Shown here one piece after another: positions 1-6,772 of a stretch of DNA of 24,064 nt. Source of the DNA: an uncultured Oscillospiraceae bacterium (GTDB taxonomy: Bacteria > Bacillota > Clostridia > Oscillospirales > Acutalibacteraceae); the NCBI GenBank assembly GCA_900546735.1, contig URDW01000011.1, forward strand, positions 1 to 24,064, written 5' to 3'. The notes under the pieces were generated by a model. It had not been told where the DNA came from and ran no database searches. It saw only the letters and a list, made by a program, of their open reading frames with translations. How positions within the stretch are numbered: position 1 is the stretch's first letter; each line of letters starts with the position of its first letter. Position numbers and translations under genes: made by a program.

Positions 1-92
1 CGCAAAATACAAAATCCAACTCGTCTTTTTGACAGTCTATCAGCGTGTCGGGCTGTATAATTTGTTGCAAACACACCTTTTTTGACACGCTG
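1..92 (+). repeat. 92-bp dispersed repeat, copy 1 (direct orientation)
   Basis: This 92-bp stretch is repeated in inverted orientation at 23939-24030, with 82 of 92 positions identical by my hand alignment and no gaps. It contains a 9-bp stem, CAGCGTGTC (41-49) with GACACGCTG (84-92), closing a loop of about 34 nt. It also has a small stem at 23-25/31-33 around TTTTT. The repeat may extend left of the window, because it begins at base 1. No coding potential is seen. It looks like a REP/MITE-type intergenic element. Confidence 0.85.
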
Positions 93-93
93 A

Positions 94-122
94 CGCATTT
101 GCTTTTTGCAAATGCGTTTTTT
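94..122 (+). terminator. Intrinsic terminator of a gene left of the window
   Basis: A perfect 9-bp stem, CGCATTTGC (94-102) and GCAAATGCG (108-116), encloses a TTTTT loop and is followed by six T residues (117-122) on the plus strand. It lies directly after repeat copy 1 and is not shared with copy 2, so it is not part of the repeat. It probably ends a rightward transcript that enters from outside the window. Confidence 0.75.
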
Positions 123-187
123 GCTGCTTGTTTATGCTGTGTAATGTAGACTTGCAGCCGGGCAGACCGTGTGCGGCCGGCTTGGTT

Positions 188-637
188 TTACCGCTTGCCT
201 CTTTTTTGCGCCTCTTCGATCAGCCGGGGCTGGATCAGGGGGTAGGTCCACTGTTTTGCTTCCGGCAGCGATGGCAGCAAAACGATTTTTTCCATTTCGC
301 TGTGCAGCTGCTCCTCCAGCTTCGTCACATCGGCGGCAAACAGCATGCCGAACGTCTCTTCCCCCAGTTCTTCGTTGACTTTGGTGTTGCCCTTTACGGA
401 ATAAACGCAGACCGGGTCAAGGGTAAATTCCAGTGCGCCCGTCTCTTCGTACAGCTCGCGCCGCGCCGTTTCCAAAACGGTCTCGCCGCTTTCGCGGTGG
501 CCGCCGGGGCATTCCAGCGTGGTGCGCGCTTTGTGCTTGCAAAAAATCCATTTGCCGTCCTTTTTGGCCAGGATCACGGCAAATTTCAGCCTTTCGTCCG
601 GCACTTCCTGCACTTCATGAAAATGTACTTCTACCAT
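188..637 (-). CDS. NUDIX hydrolase (MutT/YtkD-like)
   Basis: A 149-residue protein with a complete Nudix box at about residues 46-68: G46, E52, then R60-E61-L62 with E64-E65 and G67, fitting GX5EX7REUXEEXGU. These glutamates bind the metal that drives hydrolysis of a nucleoside diphosphate linked to another group. The size and layout resemble the YtkD/MutT 8-oxo-dGTP diphosphatase group, but substrate cannot be read from the motif. No signal peptide is present, so it is cytoplasmic. The start is well placed, with AGGAGGGTG a few bases upstream. The gene follows the GNAT gene by 51 bp on the same strand and is probably co-transcribed. Family assignment is firm; function as a house-cleaning enzyme is inference. 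Confidence 0.9.
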   Translation of the reverse strand: MVEVHFHEVQEVPDERLKFAVILAKKDGKWIFCKHKARTTLECPGGHRESGETVLETARRELYEETGALEFTLDPVCVYSVKGNTKVNEELGEETFGMLFAADVTKLEEQLHSEMEKIVLLPSLPEAKQWTYPLIQPRLIEEAQKRGKR

Positions 638-688
638 GGCTCACCCTCCTGTTCATTGCTTTACAGGTTTATTATAGCTGTTGCGTTT

Positions 689-1180
689 TTAAAGCGCAAT
701 ATAGTACGGGCAAATGTTTTTGTAGCTGCCGTCCGCGGCGCGGAAGCCGCCGGGAATGGTGCCAAGCTGCACAAAACCAATCTTTTCATACAGCCGCCTG
801 GCCGGTGTGTTTTCCTCCACCACGGCGTTGAACTGCAAAATGCGAAAGCCAAGACGCCTTGCCGTTTCCATGCTGTGGCGCACCAGCCTTTCGCCGGTTT
901 TCTGCCCGCGCAGACTGCTTCTGACCGCGTAGCTGGCGTTGCAGATGTGGCCGCAGCGGCCCACGTTGTTGGGGTGCAGAATGTAAAGGCCGGCGACCTC
1001 TTTGTTTTCACCCTCGGCCACACCGCAGGCGCTCTGCCCGGCAAAAAAGTCGGCGGCGTCTTTTTCGGTCAGCTCGTTTTCCTGCGGAAAGGCGGCGCCG
1101 GCGCGTACTACCTCGTTCCAAATTTCGCGCATGGCGGACACGTCCTCCGGCCGCCAGGCACGTACGTTTACATCGTTCAT
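689..1180 (-). CDS. GNAT family N-acetyltransferase
   Basis: A 163-residue protein with the GNAT fold signature. The acetyl-CoA pyrophosphate loop (motif A) is seen around residues 90-97 (RGQKTGER, a variant of Q/RxxGxG/A). It is followed by the helix that packs under it and by a motif-B-like segment, NTPARRLYEKIGF, at about 123-135. The family transfers acetyl from acetyl-CoA to an amine; the substrate here is unknown. The region GHICNASYAVRSSLRGQ is typical of a common bacterial GNAT subgroup with no fixed substrate. A Shine-Dalgarno-like AAAGGAC precedes the ATG. The gene lies between queT, which has its own terminator, and the NUDIX gene 51 bp downstream, so it probably has its own promoter. 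Confidence 0.9.
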   Translation of the reverse strand: MNDVNVRAWRPEDVSAMREIWNEVVRAGAAFPQENELTEKDAADFFAGQSACGVAEGENKEVAGLYILHPNNVGRCGHICNASYAVRSSLRGQKTGERLVRHSMETARRLGFRILQFNAVVEENTPARRLYEKIGFVQLGTIPGGFRAADGSYKNICPYYIAL

Positions 1181-1230
1181 ATTCTTATCCGTCCTTTATG
1201 GGTGCGTTTTGGGCTCCAAAATTTTTTCGG

Positions 1231-1264
1231 AAAAAGAAAAGAGAAAGCGCGCGGCTTTCTCTTT
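1231..1264 (-). terminator. Intrinsic terminator of queT
   Basis: An 11-bp stem, AAAGAGAAAGC (1238-1248) pairing with GCTTTCTCTTT (1254-1264), has the loop GCGCG. Read on the minus strand it is followed by a pyrimidine tract (TTCTTTTT, down to 1231). It sits just downstream of the queT stop codon at 1281 and should separate queT from the GNAT/NUDIX pair. Confidence 0.75.
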
Positions 1265-1280
1265 GTGCAGCTGCATGTGC

Positions 1281-1814
1281 TTATGCGCCTTCAAAAAGGC
1301 GGCGGTGCACCGTTTTGGCGTTCAGGGCAAAGTAGAGCACGCTGCCCAGAGTCAGCAGCACGCCGGCCTCGCCGATGAACACATAAAGGGCGTTCAGCCC
1401 GAACACCGGCCAGGTGAACCCGTTTTCCCCAAGGTAAACGGCCAGCTCCGCACCCACAAGCGGCGCGTTGAACAGCCCCGGCATCAAAAGTCCCAAAAGC
1501 GGCCACTTTTTGATGCGTACCCTGCGCACGGCGTACATGACCGAAGTGGCCAAAAGCGTGGCCAGCGTGCCCACCAGCCAGTCCACCGGCAGCGCGCCCG
1601 CGTTCGAGATGTTGAACAGCAGGCAGCCGATCGTCAGCCCCGGAATGGCGGCCGGCGTGAAAAAGGCGAACACGCAAAGCGCCTCGCTGGCGCGGAACTG
1701 AATGGCCATGGACGTGGTGCCGGGCAGCAGAATGTTCTGCGCGTAGGTCAGCACCACATAGAGCGCGGCCAGTACGGCGGCGTACACAAGAAACTGCGTC
1801 TTTTTGTGCTTCAT
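1281..1814 (-). CDS. queT: QueT-type queuosine precursor ECF transporter S-component
   Basis: A 177-residue, very hydrophobic protein with about five or six membrane segments. It matches the QueT family (COG4708/PF06177), substrate-binding S-components of ECF vitamin transporters that import queuosine precursors such as preQ1 or preQ0. The family segment FRASEALCVFAFF, followed by GLTIGCLLFN, is recognisable. I place the start at the ATG at 1814-1812 because AGGAAG lies 5 bp upstream and the protein then begins MKHKKTQFLVYAAVLAALY, a normal first membrane helix. The frame stays open upstream but that part is leader RNA. No energising EcfA/EcfT genes are in the window, so it would use a shared module elsewhere. 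It has its own promoter, a structured leader and its own terminator. Confidence 0.88.
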   Translation of the reverse strand: MKHKKTQFLVYAAVLAALYVVLTYAQNILLPGTTSMAIQFRASEALCVFAFFTPAAIPGLTIGCLLFNISNAGALPVDWLVGTLATLLATSVMYAVRRVRIKKWPLLGLLMPGLFNAPLVGAELAVYLGENGFTWPVFGLNALYVFIGEAGVLLTLGSVLYFALNAKTVHRRLFEGA

Positions 1815-1819
1815 ATTAA

Positions 1820-1884
1820 CTTCCTTTCGTAGTTTTGTTTTTACGGCCGTTTTACGGCCGATGTCAGGATATTGCGAACTGACG
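1820..1884 (-). promoter_or_regulatory. Structured queT leader, candidate preQ1 riboswitch
   Basis: The leader from the predicted start site (about 1884) is about 70 nt. It starts at once with a 5-bp stem, GTCAG (1883-1879) and CTGAC (1867-1863), closing the loop TTCGCAATATC. A second hairpin follows (CGGCCG at 1860-1855 and at 1849-1844, loop TAAAA). Next comes an A-rich linker, then CGAA (1829-1826) directly abutting the Shine-Dalgarno AGGAAG (1825-1820). The loop bases TTCG (1878-1875) can pair with that CGAA, forming a pseudoknot beside the ribosome site. The loop resembles that of the Thermoanaerobacter preQ1-I riboswitch (UCGCAGUAAC), and queT genes are known preQ1 riboswitch targets. 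The exact class is not established. Confidence 0.45.
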
Positions 1885-1890
1885 TTTATA

Positions 1891-1919
1891 ATTATATATT
1901 GCAATTCTAAAAAAATCAA
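1891..1919 (-). promoter_or_regulatory. Sigma-A-type promoter of queT
   Basis: On the minus strand, -35 TTGATT (1919-1914) is separated by exactly 17 bp from a consensus -10 TATAAT (1896-1891). The predicted start site is near 1884, one base before the first leader stem. Confidence 0.8.
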
Positions 1920-2026
1920 GGTATAATAAACTAAGCCGTTTATTTTTTGTTTACGAATTGTTGTTGGTTTATTAATTTTCATAATGGATTTGACACAATT
2001 TTCCCACGGTTATAAAGGAGAGCTTT

Positions 2027-2764
2027 ATGGCGGACCAGAACGTTTACGACGACCCGGTGTTTTTCGAAAATTATAAAAAGCTGCGTGAAAACGAAGGCTC
2101 GGCCAACGCCTGTGTGGAACAGCCGGCCATGTTTTCGCTCTGCCCGCCGGCCGCGGGCCTTTCGGTGCTCGATCTGGGCTGCGGCAGCGGCGAAACCTGC
2201 CGTGCCTTTGCCGAAATGGGCGCCGCGCGCGTGGTGGGGCTCGATCTGTCAGAAAATATGCTGGCCGACGCCAGGCGGCAGACGCAGGCACAGAATGTGT
2301 CGTATGTGCAAATGAGCATGTCGGACCTTTCGTCCCTGCACGACACGTTTGATTTGGTCGTCAGCTCGCTTGCCGTGCACTATGTGGCCGATTTTGCGCG
2401 TTTTGCGCGCGAGGTGTACGGCCTTTTGAACCCGGGCGGCGTTTTTGTTTTTTCGCAGGAACACCCGCTCACGACCGCCCCGAAAGACGGCGGGCGCTGG
2501 GTGCGCGACTGGCGCGGGCGCATCCGGCACTGGGCGCTTTCGGATTATGCCGAGCCCGGTATGCGCAAGACCCGCTGGTTCGTAGACGGTGTGGAGAAAT
2601 ACCACCGGCCGTTTTCTGCGGTAATCAATGCGCTGGTGTCGGCCGGCTTTTCGGTGGAAAAGGTGGCGGAACCGATGCCGGATGCCGATACGGTTCGCCG
2701 CTTTCCGAAGTACGCCAAGTACCGCCATAAGCCCGATTTTTTGCTGATGCGTGTAAAAAAATGA
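2027..2764 (+). CDS. Class I SAM-dependent methyltransferase
   Basis: A 245-residue protein of the Methyltransf_11/UbiE-like class. SAM-binding motif I is VLDLGCGSG at about residues 47-55. The acidic ribose-binding residue is in VVGLDLSENML (D73), and a post-motif segment DLVVSSLAVHYV lies near 113-124. The segment GGVFVFSQEHP resembles those of small-molecule methyltransferases, but the substrate cannot be named. AAAGGAG lies just upstream of the ATG. Possible promoters in the gap from queT are CATAAT (1980-1985) with a weak TTGTTG at 16 bp, or TTGACA (1990-1995) with TATAAA at only 15 bp; neither is convincing. The gene is divergent from queT and 51 bp upstream of the EIIC gene, with which it may share a transcript. 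Confidence 0.88.
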   Translation: MADQNVYDDPVFFENYKKLRENEGSANACVEQPAMFSLCPPAAGLSVLDLGCGSGETCRAFAEMGAARVVGLDLSENMLADARRQTQAQNVSYVQMSMSDLSSLHDTFDLVVSSLAVHYVADFARFAREVYGLLNPGGVFVFSQEHPLTTAPKDGGRWVRDWRGRIRHWALSDYAEPGMRKTRWFVDGVEKYHRPFSAVINALVSAGFSVEKVAEPMPDADTVRRFPKYAKYRHKPDFLLMRVKK

Positions 2765-2815
2765 CGTGCGGCTTTCGCATGCGTTTGAAATAATTTCATA
2801 CAGGAGGATGGTTTT

Positions 2816-4321
2816 ATGAAAGCCCTGTACCTCGATGTAAAGAAGAAGATCTACCGCTCCACGCAGATCATGTTTGTTGTGCAGCTGTTTGGTGCGCTCG
2901 GCGCCGGTTTCTTCTTTTTTGCACAAAACATTTTGCAAAATTACCACTGGCTCGGCGCGCTGTCGCCCGACAATGAACCCACGCTTTGGTTCATTCTGTT
3001 TTGGGGCACCGACTTTTTCTTTGTCGCCATGACACTGGTGCTGTCGTACCTGATCGCCGGCATACCGGCCATTGCGCCGTCGCTTGCGCTGTCCATCTAT
3101 TTCTGCCATTTCCGTGCGGCGTCGGTCGGGGCGGAGGACATGTACAGCTACTTCTTTGCCACGCCCAACAATTACTCGCAAGCGACCTCCATCGGCTACA
3201 TGGGTTACCTGATCATGGCCGTCATCCTGTCGCTGCTGATCAAATATCTGTACATCGGCTGGACAAACTGGAAGCCGCACATCGGAGGCGGCTTTGACAA
3301 AATGCTTGCCGGCATGCGCAAAAAGATCAAGGCCATCCCGGCGGATTTGAAAGGCATTACCATTATTGAAGCTGTGGACCTGATCGTGCTGATCCTGATC
3401 CTGCCGGTCGCGGCGTGCGCCACGACCTACTGCCTCATCAAGTATGGCATTGAAATCCCGTTTGCCGCCCTGGCCGATAAGCTGACCGACGTGCTGACCG
3501 GCCTGGCAAACAGCAACGTGGTGCTGATGGCGCTTGTCATGGGGCTGATGGTCGGTTTTGATTTGATCGGCCCGCTGTCTATGGCGGCCTACGGTGTGGC
3601 CACGGCGGCGTACCTGCAAAGCGGCAACGCGCAGCTGATCACCATTTACAGCGCCTGCTTTATCACTGTGGGCTGGACGGCGTTCTTCGGCGTTATGTGC
3701 TGCAAGCTCTTTAAAAAGGGCGGCCACGTCAATACGGACGATTTCAACATCACTTCCGCCGGCCCGATCAACGCATTCTTTGAAAACATCAAGCTTACTG
3801 TGGCGTTCTCCATGCCTTACGCTTACCGCAGCCCGCTTACGGTCATTCCGGGCCTGATGGCCGGCTCCGGTCTGGCCGGCGTATTGACGGCGGCGTTCGG
3901 CATCGTCAACACGGCGTACACGGACGGCAGCCTGCCGAAATACACGACCGGCAACTATACATACGGCGGCGTGGATTACACCTATGCGGATCTGTTCGTC
4001 AACCAGGAGATCTATATGAGCTTTACGCTGCCGCTGCGCAGCGGCGACTGGCTGACCTGCCGTATCCCGCTGGCGCTCATCATTCTGGCCGGCGGCATCG
4101 TGGGCGGCCTCGTCATCATGGCGCTCAAGGAAGGGGAATACCGCTTCCTGACCAAGCGCGGCTGTTACTATCAGGATGACGGCGACATGGTGCTGGAGAT
4201 CCGCGAATTCGGCAAAAAGCTGGCGGCCGGCGTGCGCAAAAAGCCGGTTGCCGCAGCGGCCGAGGCCGAAGCAGAGCAGGCGGATGTGCCGGCCGAACCG
4301 GAACAGGTGCAGAAAAAATAA
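2816..4321 (+). CDS. Divergent PTS fructose-type EIIC-like membrane protein
   Basis: A 501-residue polytopic membrane protein with about nine or ten hydrophobic segments and a charged, Ala/Glu-rich C-terminal tail (from about 470). Two stretches recall the fructose-family PTS EIIC domain. GFDLIGPLSMAAYGV (about 242-256) lies where the family has GFDMGGPxNKAAY. The region MPYAYRSPLTVIPGLMAGS (about 340-358) lies where it has GAIPFAxxDPxRVIPxxMxGS. The family lysine and the usual TEG glutamate are not seen. No EIIA, EIIB or HPr-like domain is fused or adjacent, so if it is a PTS permease its partners are elsewhere. GGAGGATGG precedes the ATG; the earlier ATG inside that sequence reads into a stop. 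A strong terminator follows. Family placement is moderate; substrate is unknown. Confidence 0.6.
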   Translation: MKALYLDVKKKIYRSTQIMFVVQLFGALGAGFFFFAQNILQNYHWLGALSPDNEPTLWFILFWGTDFFFVAMTLVLSYLIAGIPAIAPSLALSIYFCHFRAASVGAEDMYSYFFATPNNYSQATSIGYMGYLIMAVILSLLIKYLYIGWTNWKPHIGGGFDKMLAGMRKKIKAIPADLKGITIIEAVDLIVLILILPVAACATTYCLIKYGIEIPFAALADKLTDVLTGLANSNVVLMALVMGLMVGFDLIGPLSMAAYGVATAAYLQSGNAQLITIYSACFITVGWTAFFGVMCCKLFKKGGHVNTDDFNITSAGPINAFFENIKLTVAFSMPYAYRSPLTVIPGLMAGSGLAGVLTAAFGIVNTAYTDGSLPKYTTGNYTYGGVDYTYADLFVNQEIYMSFTLPLRSGDWLTCRIPLALIILAGGIVGGLVIMALKEGEYRFLTKRGCYYQDDGDMVLEIREFGKKLAAGVRKKPVAAAAEAEAEQADVPAEPEQVQKK

Positions 4322-4346
4322 TCGTTGTTCCTCGCATAAAACAGCA

Positions 4347-4374
4347 AAAGACGCCCCTGCGGGCGTCTTTTTTG
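4347..4374. terminator. Bidirectional intrinsic terminator
   Basis: AAAAGACGCCC and GGGCGTCTTTTTT form a strong stem around CTGC. It has T residues on the plus strand and a matching TTTT on the minus strand. It serves both the EIIC gene (plus) and the convergent sensor kinase gene (minus, stop at 4382). Confidence 0.85.
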
Positions 4375-4381
4375 CGGTGTT

Positions 4382-5710
4382 TTAAGTGTTCAGCACGCCG
4401 GAGACCTGGAACAGGCCGCTGTCGGTCTGTATGTCCACGGTGCCGCCGTAACGCGCGACGATGGACTCCACAGAACTCAGCCCGATACCGTCGCCGCTGT
4501 GCTTGGTGGAAAGCAGCCGTCCGCTTTCTTTGCTGCGCTTCAGTGTGCCGTCAAACGTGTTGTCGGCCGTAAAAACAATGGCGCTGTCGTTTGCCATGGA
4601 AATACGCAGCCGGATGTGGCGCGGCTGCCCCTGGGGCATGACATGGCAGGCGTCGCATGCGTTTTCCAGCAGGTTGCCGAACAGCACGGCCAGGTCCGCG
4701 TCTTTGACCGGCAGATGCTCAGGCAGTCGGATGTCGGCTTTAAAATCGGTGCCGTGCTCCTGCGCAGCCTGTGCGTAAAACGACACAACGGCGTTCAGCG
4801 CGGCGTTTTTGCAGTAGGTCAGCGGCGTATCTGCCGGCAGGGTGCGAATGTAGTTTCTCAGGTAGGCGGTCAGCTCGTCAAATTTGCCTTGCTCCGCCAT
4901 GGTGGACATCAGCCGAATGTGGTGCTTCAGGTCGTGGCGCGCATGGCGCGCGTCGTCAATGCGCTCCTTCAGGCTTTCGTACTGCAGGTTCTGCATGGCA
5001 AGCATGTGGTTTTGCGAACGCAGCATCATGTTGCGTTCGGATTGCACAAGGATACGCATCACGATCGTATAGATCAGGATAGAGCCGGCGTTGATCAGAA
5101 TGATAAACAGGGAATTGGTCGGGTGCAGCATCATTTGAATTTCAGGCCCTTTGCTGAAATACAGGTCGTGGTACCAGAACAAATAGAACACGGCGGGCAC
5201 CAGGCATATGGCGCTCCACATGGACCGGCTGGCCGGTACAGCTGCCGCCGGTATAAAAACCTTCTTTAAAAAGACAAAGTAAAACGGCAGGAATGCGGCC
5301 TGCGACAGCGCAGTGCACAGCACGCAGCTCCAGCGTTTGTCCTGGCTTGCCAGCGCCGGAAACAAAAAGCCTTCCACACATTTGGCGGTGACCATGACCA
5401 GGTAGGCTGTATTGATGACCATCAGCAAAACAAACAGCAGCTTTCGGATGTCCTCTTTCACAATAAATATGTAAAGCAGCAGAAAAGCGGCAAAGACGAT
5501 CAGCGAAAGTACGGCGCCGGCGCTTTGCGTGTAATAATCTGTCCATACAAAGAAGAAGCTTTGCAAAGCAGTGGCCGCCAGGACAATGCCGGTCGTGACC
5601 GGTTTGGAGAAGCGGCATTTCTGGGCAAACGGAAAAAAAGCCAGCGCCAAATAGGGCAGAAAGTTCAAAAGGGAATACAGTGTAACTTCCAATATGTGTA
5701 ATGCGCTCAT
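4382..5710 (-). CDS. GHKL sensor histidine kinase (AgrC-like, LytTR partner)
   Basis: A 442-residue membrane kinase. Residues 1-220 hold about six hydrophobic segments and form the sensor region, and 225-260 is a coiled linker. The phospho-acceptor motif RHDLKHH has H259 as the likely phosphorylated residue. The GHKL ATPase follows, with N box NLLENACDAC (346-355) and G box GDGIGLSS (407-414). This arrangement is that of the HPK10/AgrC class, which pairs with LytTR response regulators and often senses peptides. No AgrB or AgrD-like gene is nearby, so the signal is unknown. The ATG overlaps the regulator's stop codon (ATGA at 5710-5707), so the two are translationally coupled. It ends at the shared terminator at 4347-4374. 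Confidence 0.92.
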   Translation of the reverse strand: MSALHILEVTLYSLLNFLPYLALAFFPFAQKCRFSKPVTTGIVLAATALQSFFFVWTDYYTQSAGAVLSLIVFAAFLLLYIFIVKEDIRKLLFVLLMVINTAYLVMVTAKCVEGFLFPALASQDKRWSCVLCTALSQAAFLPFYFVFLKKVFIPAAAVPASRSMWSAICLVPAVFYLFWYHDLYFSKGPEIQMMLHPTNSLFIILINAGSILIYTIVMRILVQSERNMMLRSQNHMLAMQNLQYESLKERIDDARHARHDLKHHIRLMSTMAEQGKFDELTAYLRNYIRTLPADTPLTYCKNAALNAVVSFYAQAAQEHGTDFKADIRLPEHLPVKDADLAVLFGNLLENACDACHVMPQGQPRHIRLRISMANDSAIVFTADNTFDGTLKRSKESGRLLSTKHSGDGIGLSSVESIVARYGGTVDIQTDSGLFQVSGVLNT

Positions 5711-6432
5711 GCTTTGCCGCCTCCCCGCATGGTCTGGATCAGGTAGTCATTGTACGCCTGCCGCACTTCGCCGCTTCGCCGGCGGCTGATCGGCACGGCG
5801 GTGCCGTCCCACAGATAAAAGCAGTCGCTTTCCAGCCTGGCAACGGCGGCAAAGTTTACGATCACGCCCTTGGTGCAAAGCGCAAAGCCGCGGTAGGGCA
5901 AAAGCAGCTTTTCAAACTTGCCCTGCGCGCAGCGCACCTGTACCGGCGTGCCGGTGCGGCGGTGAATGGTCACATAGTGGCCGGAAAAAGTCGTGTGGGT
6001 GATCGCGCCCAGCAGCACGTTTTGCCCGTCCGGCAGTGTCAGCAGCGTGCGCGCCTGTATGTCGCCCAGCTCCAGCTGTTTTATGGCGGTCATCAGCTCG
6101 CTGCGGCTGTATGGCTTTTGCAGGTAGTAATCTGCCCGCACACGGTAGCTTTCGGCGGCAAAGTCATTGCTGGTCGTGATGAAAATGATCTTTACATTTT
6201 CGTCCATCTGGCGAATGCGAAACGCCGTGTCAATGCCATTGCGCCCGGGCATGTAAATGTCTAAAAACAGCACGTCGTACTGCCCCGGCGCAAAGTGCGC
6301 CAGCAGCGCTTCGCCGTTTTCAAACAGCACCGTTTCGGCAACCGGGTAGCCGGCCTCTTCAAAACACGATTCGGCAAGCTTGCGCAAATTGTCGCGTTCG
6401 GCAGGAATGTCGTCTGTAATGGCGATTTTCAT
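5707..6432 (-). CDS. LytTR family response regulator
   Basis: A 241-residue, two-domain protein. The receiver (about 1-120) has the acidic pocket D7-D8, phospho-acceptor D58 in VLFLDIYMPG, a threonine in IIFITTS and the conserved lysine in YYLQKPY. The C-terminal part (about 135-235) is a LytTR DNA-binding domain, with family features such as HYVTIH, the FEKLLLPYRGFALC-like segment and VIVNFAAVARLE. LytTR proteins bind pairs of direct repeats about two helical turns apart, and such an array (6516-6599) lies directly upstream of this gene. Transcription probably starts from the promoter at 6477-6505. A purine-rich GAGGGAAG lies somewhat far (about 12 nt) from the ATG. The sensor kinase follows with a 4-bp overlap. 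Confidence 0.93.
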   Translation of the reverse strand: MKIAITDDIPAERDNLRKLAESCFEEAGYPVAETVLFENGEALLAHFAPGQYDVLFLDIYMPGRNGIDTAFRIRQMDENVKIIFITTSNDFAAESYRVRADYYLQKPYSRSELMTAIKQLELGDIQARTLLTLPDGQNVLLGAITHTTFSGHYVTIHRRTGTPVQVRCAQGKFEKLLLPYRGFALCTKGVIVNFAAVARLESDCFYLWDGTAVPISRRRSGEVRQAYNDYLIQTMRGGGKA

Positions 6433-6476
6433 ATGTGTTTTCTTCCCTCTGTTGCTCTGTTTTGTCTATTTATTTT

Positions 6477-6505
6477 AGTATAACAGATTTTGTGCTCTGT
6501 GGAAA
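6477..6505 (-). promoter_or_regulatory. Promoter of the response regulator/kinase operon
   Basis: On the minus strand, -10 TATACT (6482-6477) lies 17 bp from a weak -35, TTTCCA (6505-6500). The 21-bp repeats begin 11 bp upstream of this -35, so autoregulation is plausible. Confidence 0.55.
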
Positions 6506-6515
6506 GCTTGAACTG

Positions 6516-6599
6516 CCTTTTGTGCAGGCAAAAAAGTCTTTTGTAACAAAAAATCTGCCGTTTGCGGCCAAAAAGTTACCGTTTGTCGCCAAAATCTTG
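6516..6599 (+). repeat. Four 21-bp direct repeats, probable LytTR operator
   Basis: Four tandem units start at 6516, 6537, 6558 and 6579, in exact 21-bp steps without gaps. Their first 16 bases read CCTTTTGTGCAGGCAA, TCTTTTGTAACAAAAA, CCGTTTGCGGCCAAAA and CCGTTTGTCGCCAAAA. C2, T4-T6, G7 and A15-A16 are invariant. A spacing of 21 bp puts all sites on one face of the helix, as LytTR regulators require. The last unit overlaps the -35 box of the rightward promoter at 6597. Confidence 0.75.
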
Positions 6600-6625
6600 C
6601 AAATAAATCTTAATAATTATAAAAT
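6597..6625 (+). promoter_or_regulatory. Rightward promoter of the candidate sRNA
   Basis: TTGCAA (6597-6602) and TAAAAT (6620-6625) are separated by exactly 17 bp, in very AT-rich DNA directly downstream of the 21-bp repeat array. Start of transcription is predicted near 6632. This is the geometry of an activator bound just upstream of -35. Confidence 0.6.
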
Positions 6626-6631
6626 AATTAT

Positions 6632-6743
6632 AAATTGTGAAAGGGTGTGGAGGTAAAAAAGCTGTAGCAGTCGGCGTCTGGTATCGTGCGCACCGGACGC
6701 GCGCTCCCTCCCGAACCGGCGGTGCTGACCGCCGGCTTTTTTT
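6632..6743 (+). ncRNA. Candidate small RNA of the LytTR locus
   Basis: Between the rightward promoter and a strong terminator lies a unit of about 112 nt with no credible reading frame. GGAGG (6649-6653) looks like a ribosome site, but no ATG, GTG or TTG follows at a usable distance. A 9-bp hairpin follows (GCGTCTGGT at 6674-6682 with ACCGGACGC at 6692-6700, one G-U pair). Next is a C-rich linker, CTCCCTCCC (6704-6712), then the terminator hairpin. C-rich unpaired stretches between hairpins are typical of Gram-positive sRNAs that block Shine-Dalgarno sites. GGAGG could also pair internally with CCTCC (6707-6711). Existence of the RNA is inferred from signals only. Confidence 0.5.
6716..6743 (+). 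terminator. Intrinsic terminator of the candidate sRNA
   Basis: CCGGCGGT (6716-6723) and ACCGCCGG (6728-6735) form a perfect 8-bp GC-rich stem with loop GCTG. After one C it is followed by seven T residues (6737-6743) on the plus strand. Confidence 0.85.
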
Positions 6744-6772
6744 ACGTTGTTTTAAAAAGCGTTTTCTATGTT

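Noticed and set aside
1990..2016. TTGACA with TATAAA as the promoter of the methyltransferase gene
   Set aside because: The spacer is only 15 bp and transcription would start almost at the ATG, inside the ribosome site. It is noted in the gene entry but not called as a promoter.
2249..3727. Long antisense frame of about 490 codons opposite the methyltransferase and EIIC genes
   Set aside because: It lies opposite two recognisable genes, has no family signature and a composition typical of GC-rich shadow frames. The same applies to long antisense frames at 9134-10582, 12954-14186 and 16271-17566.
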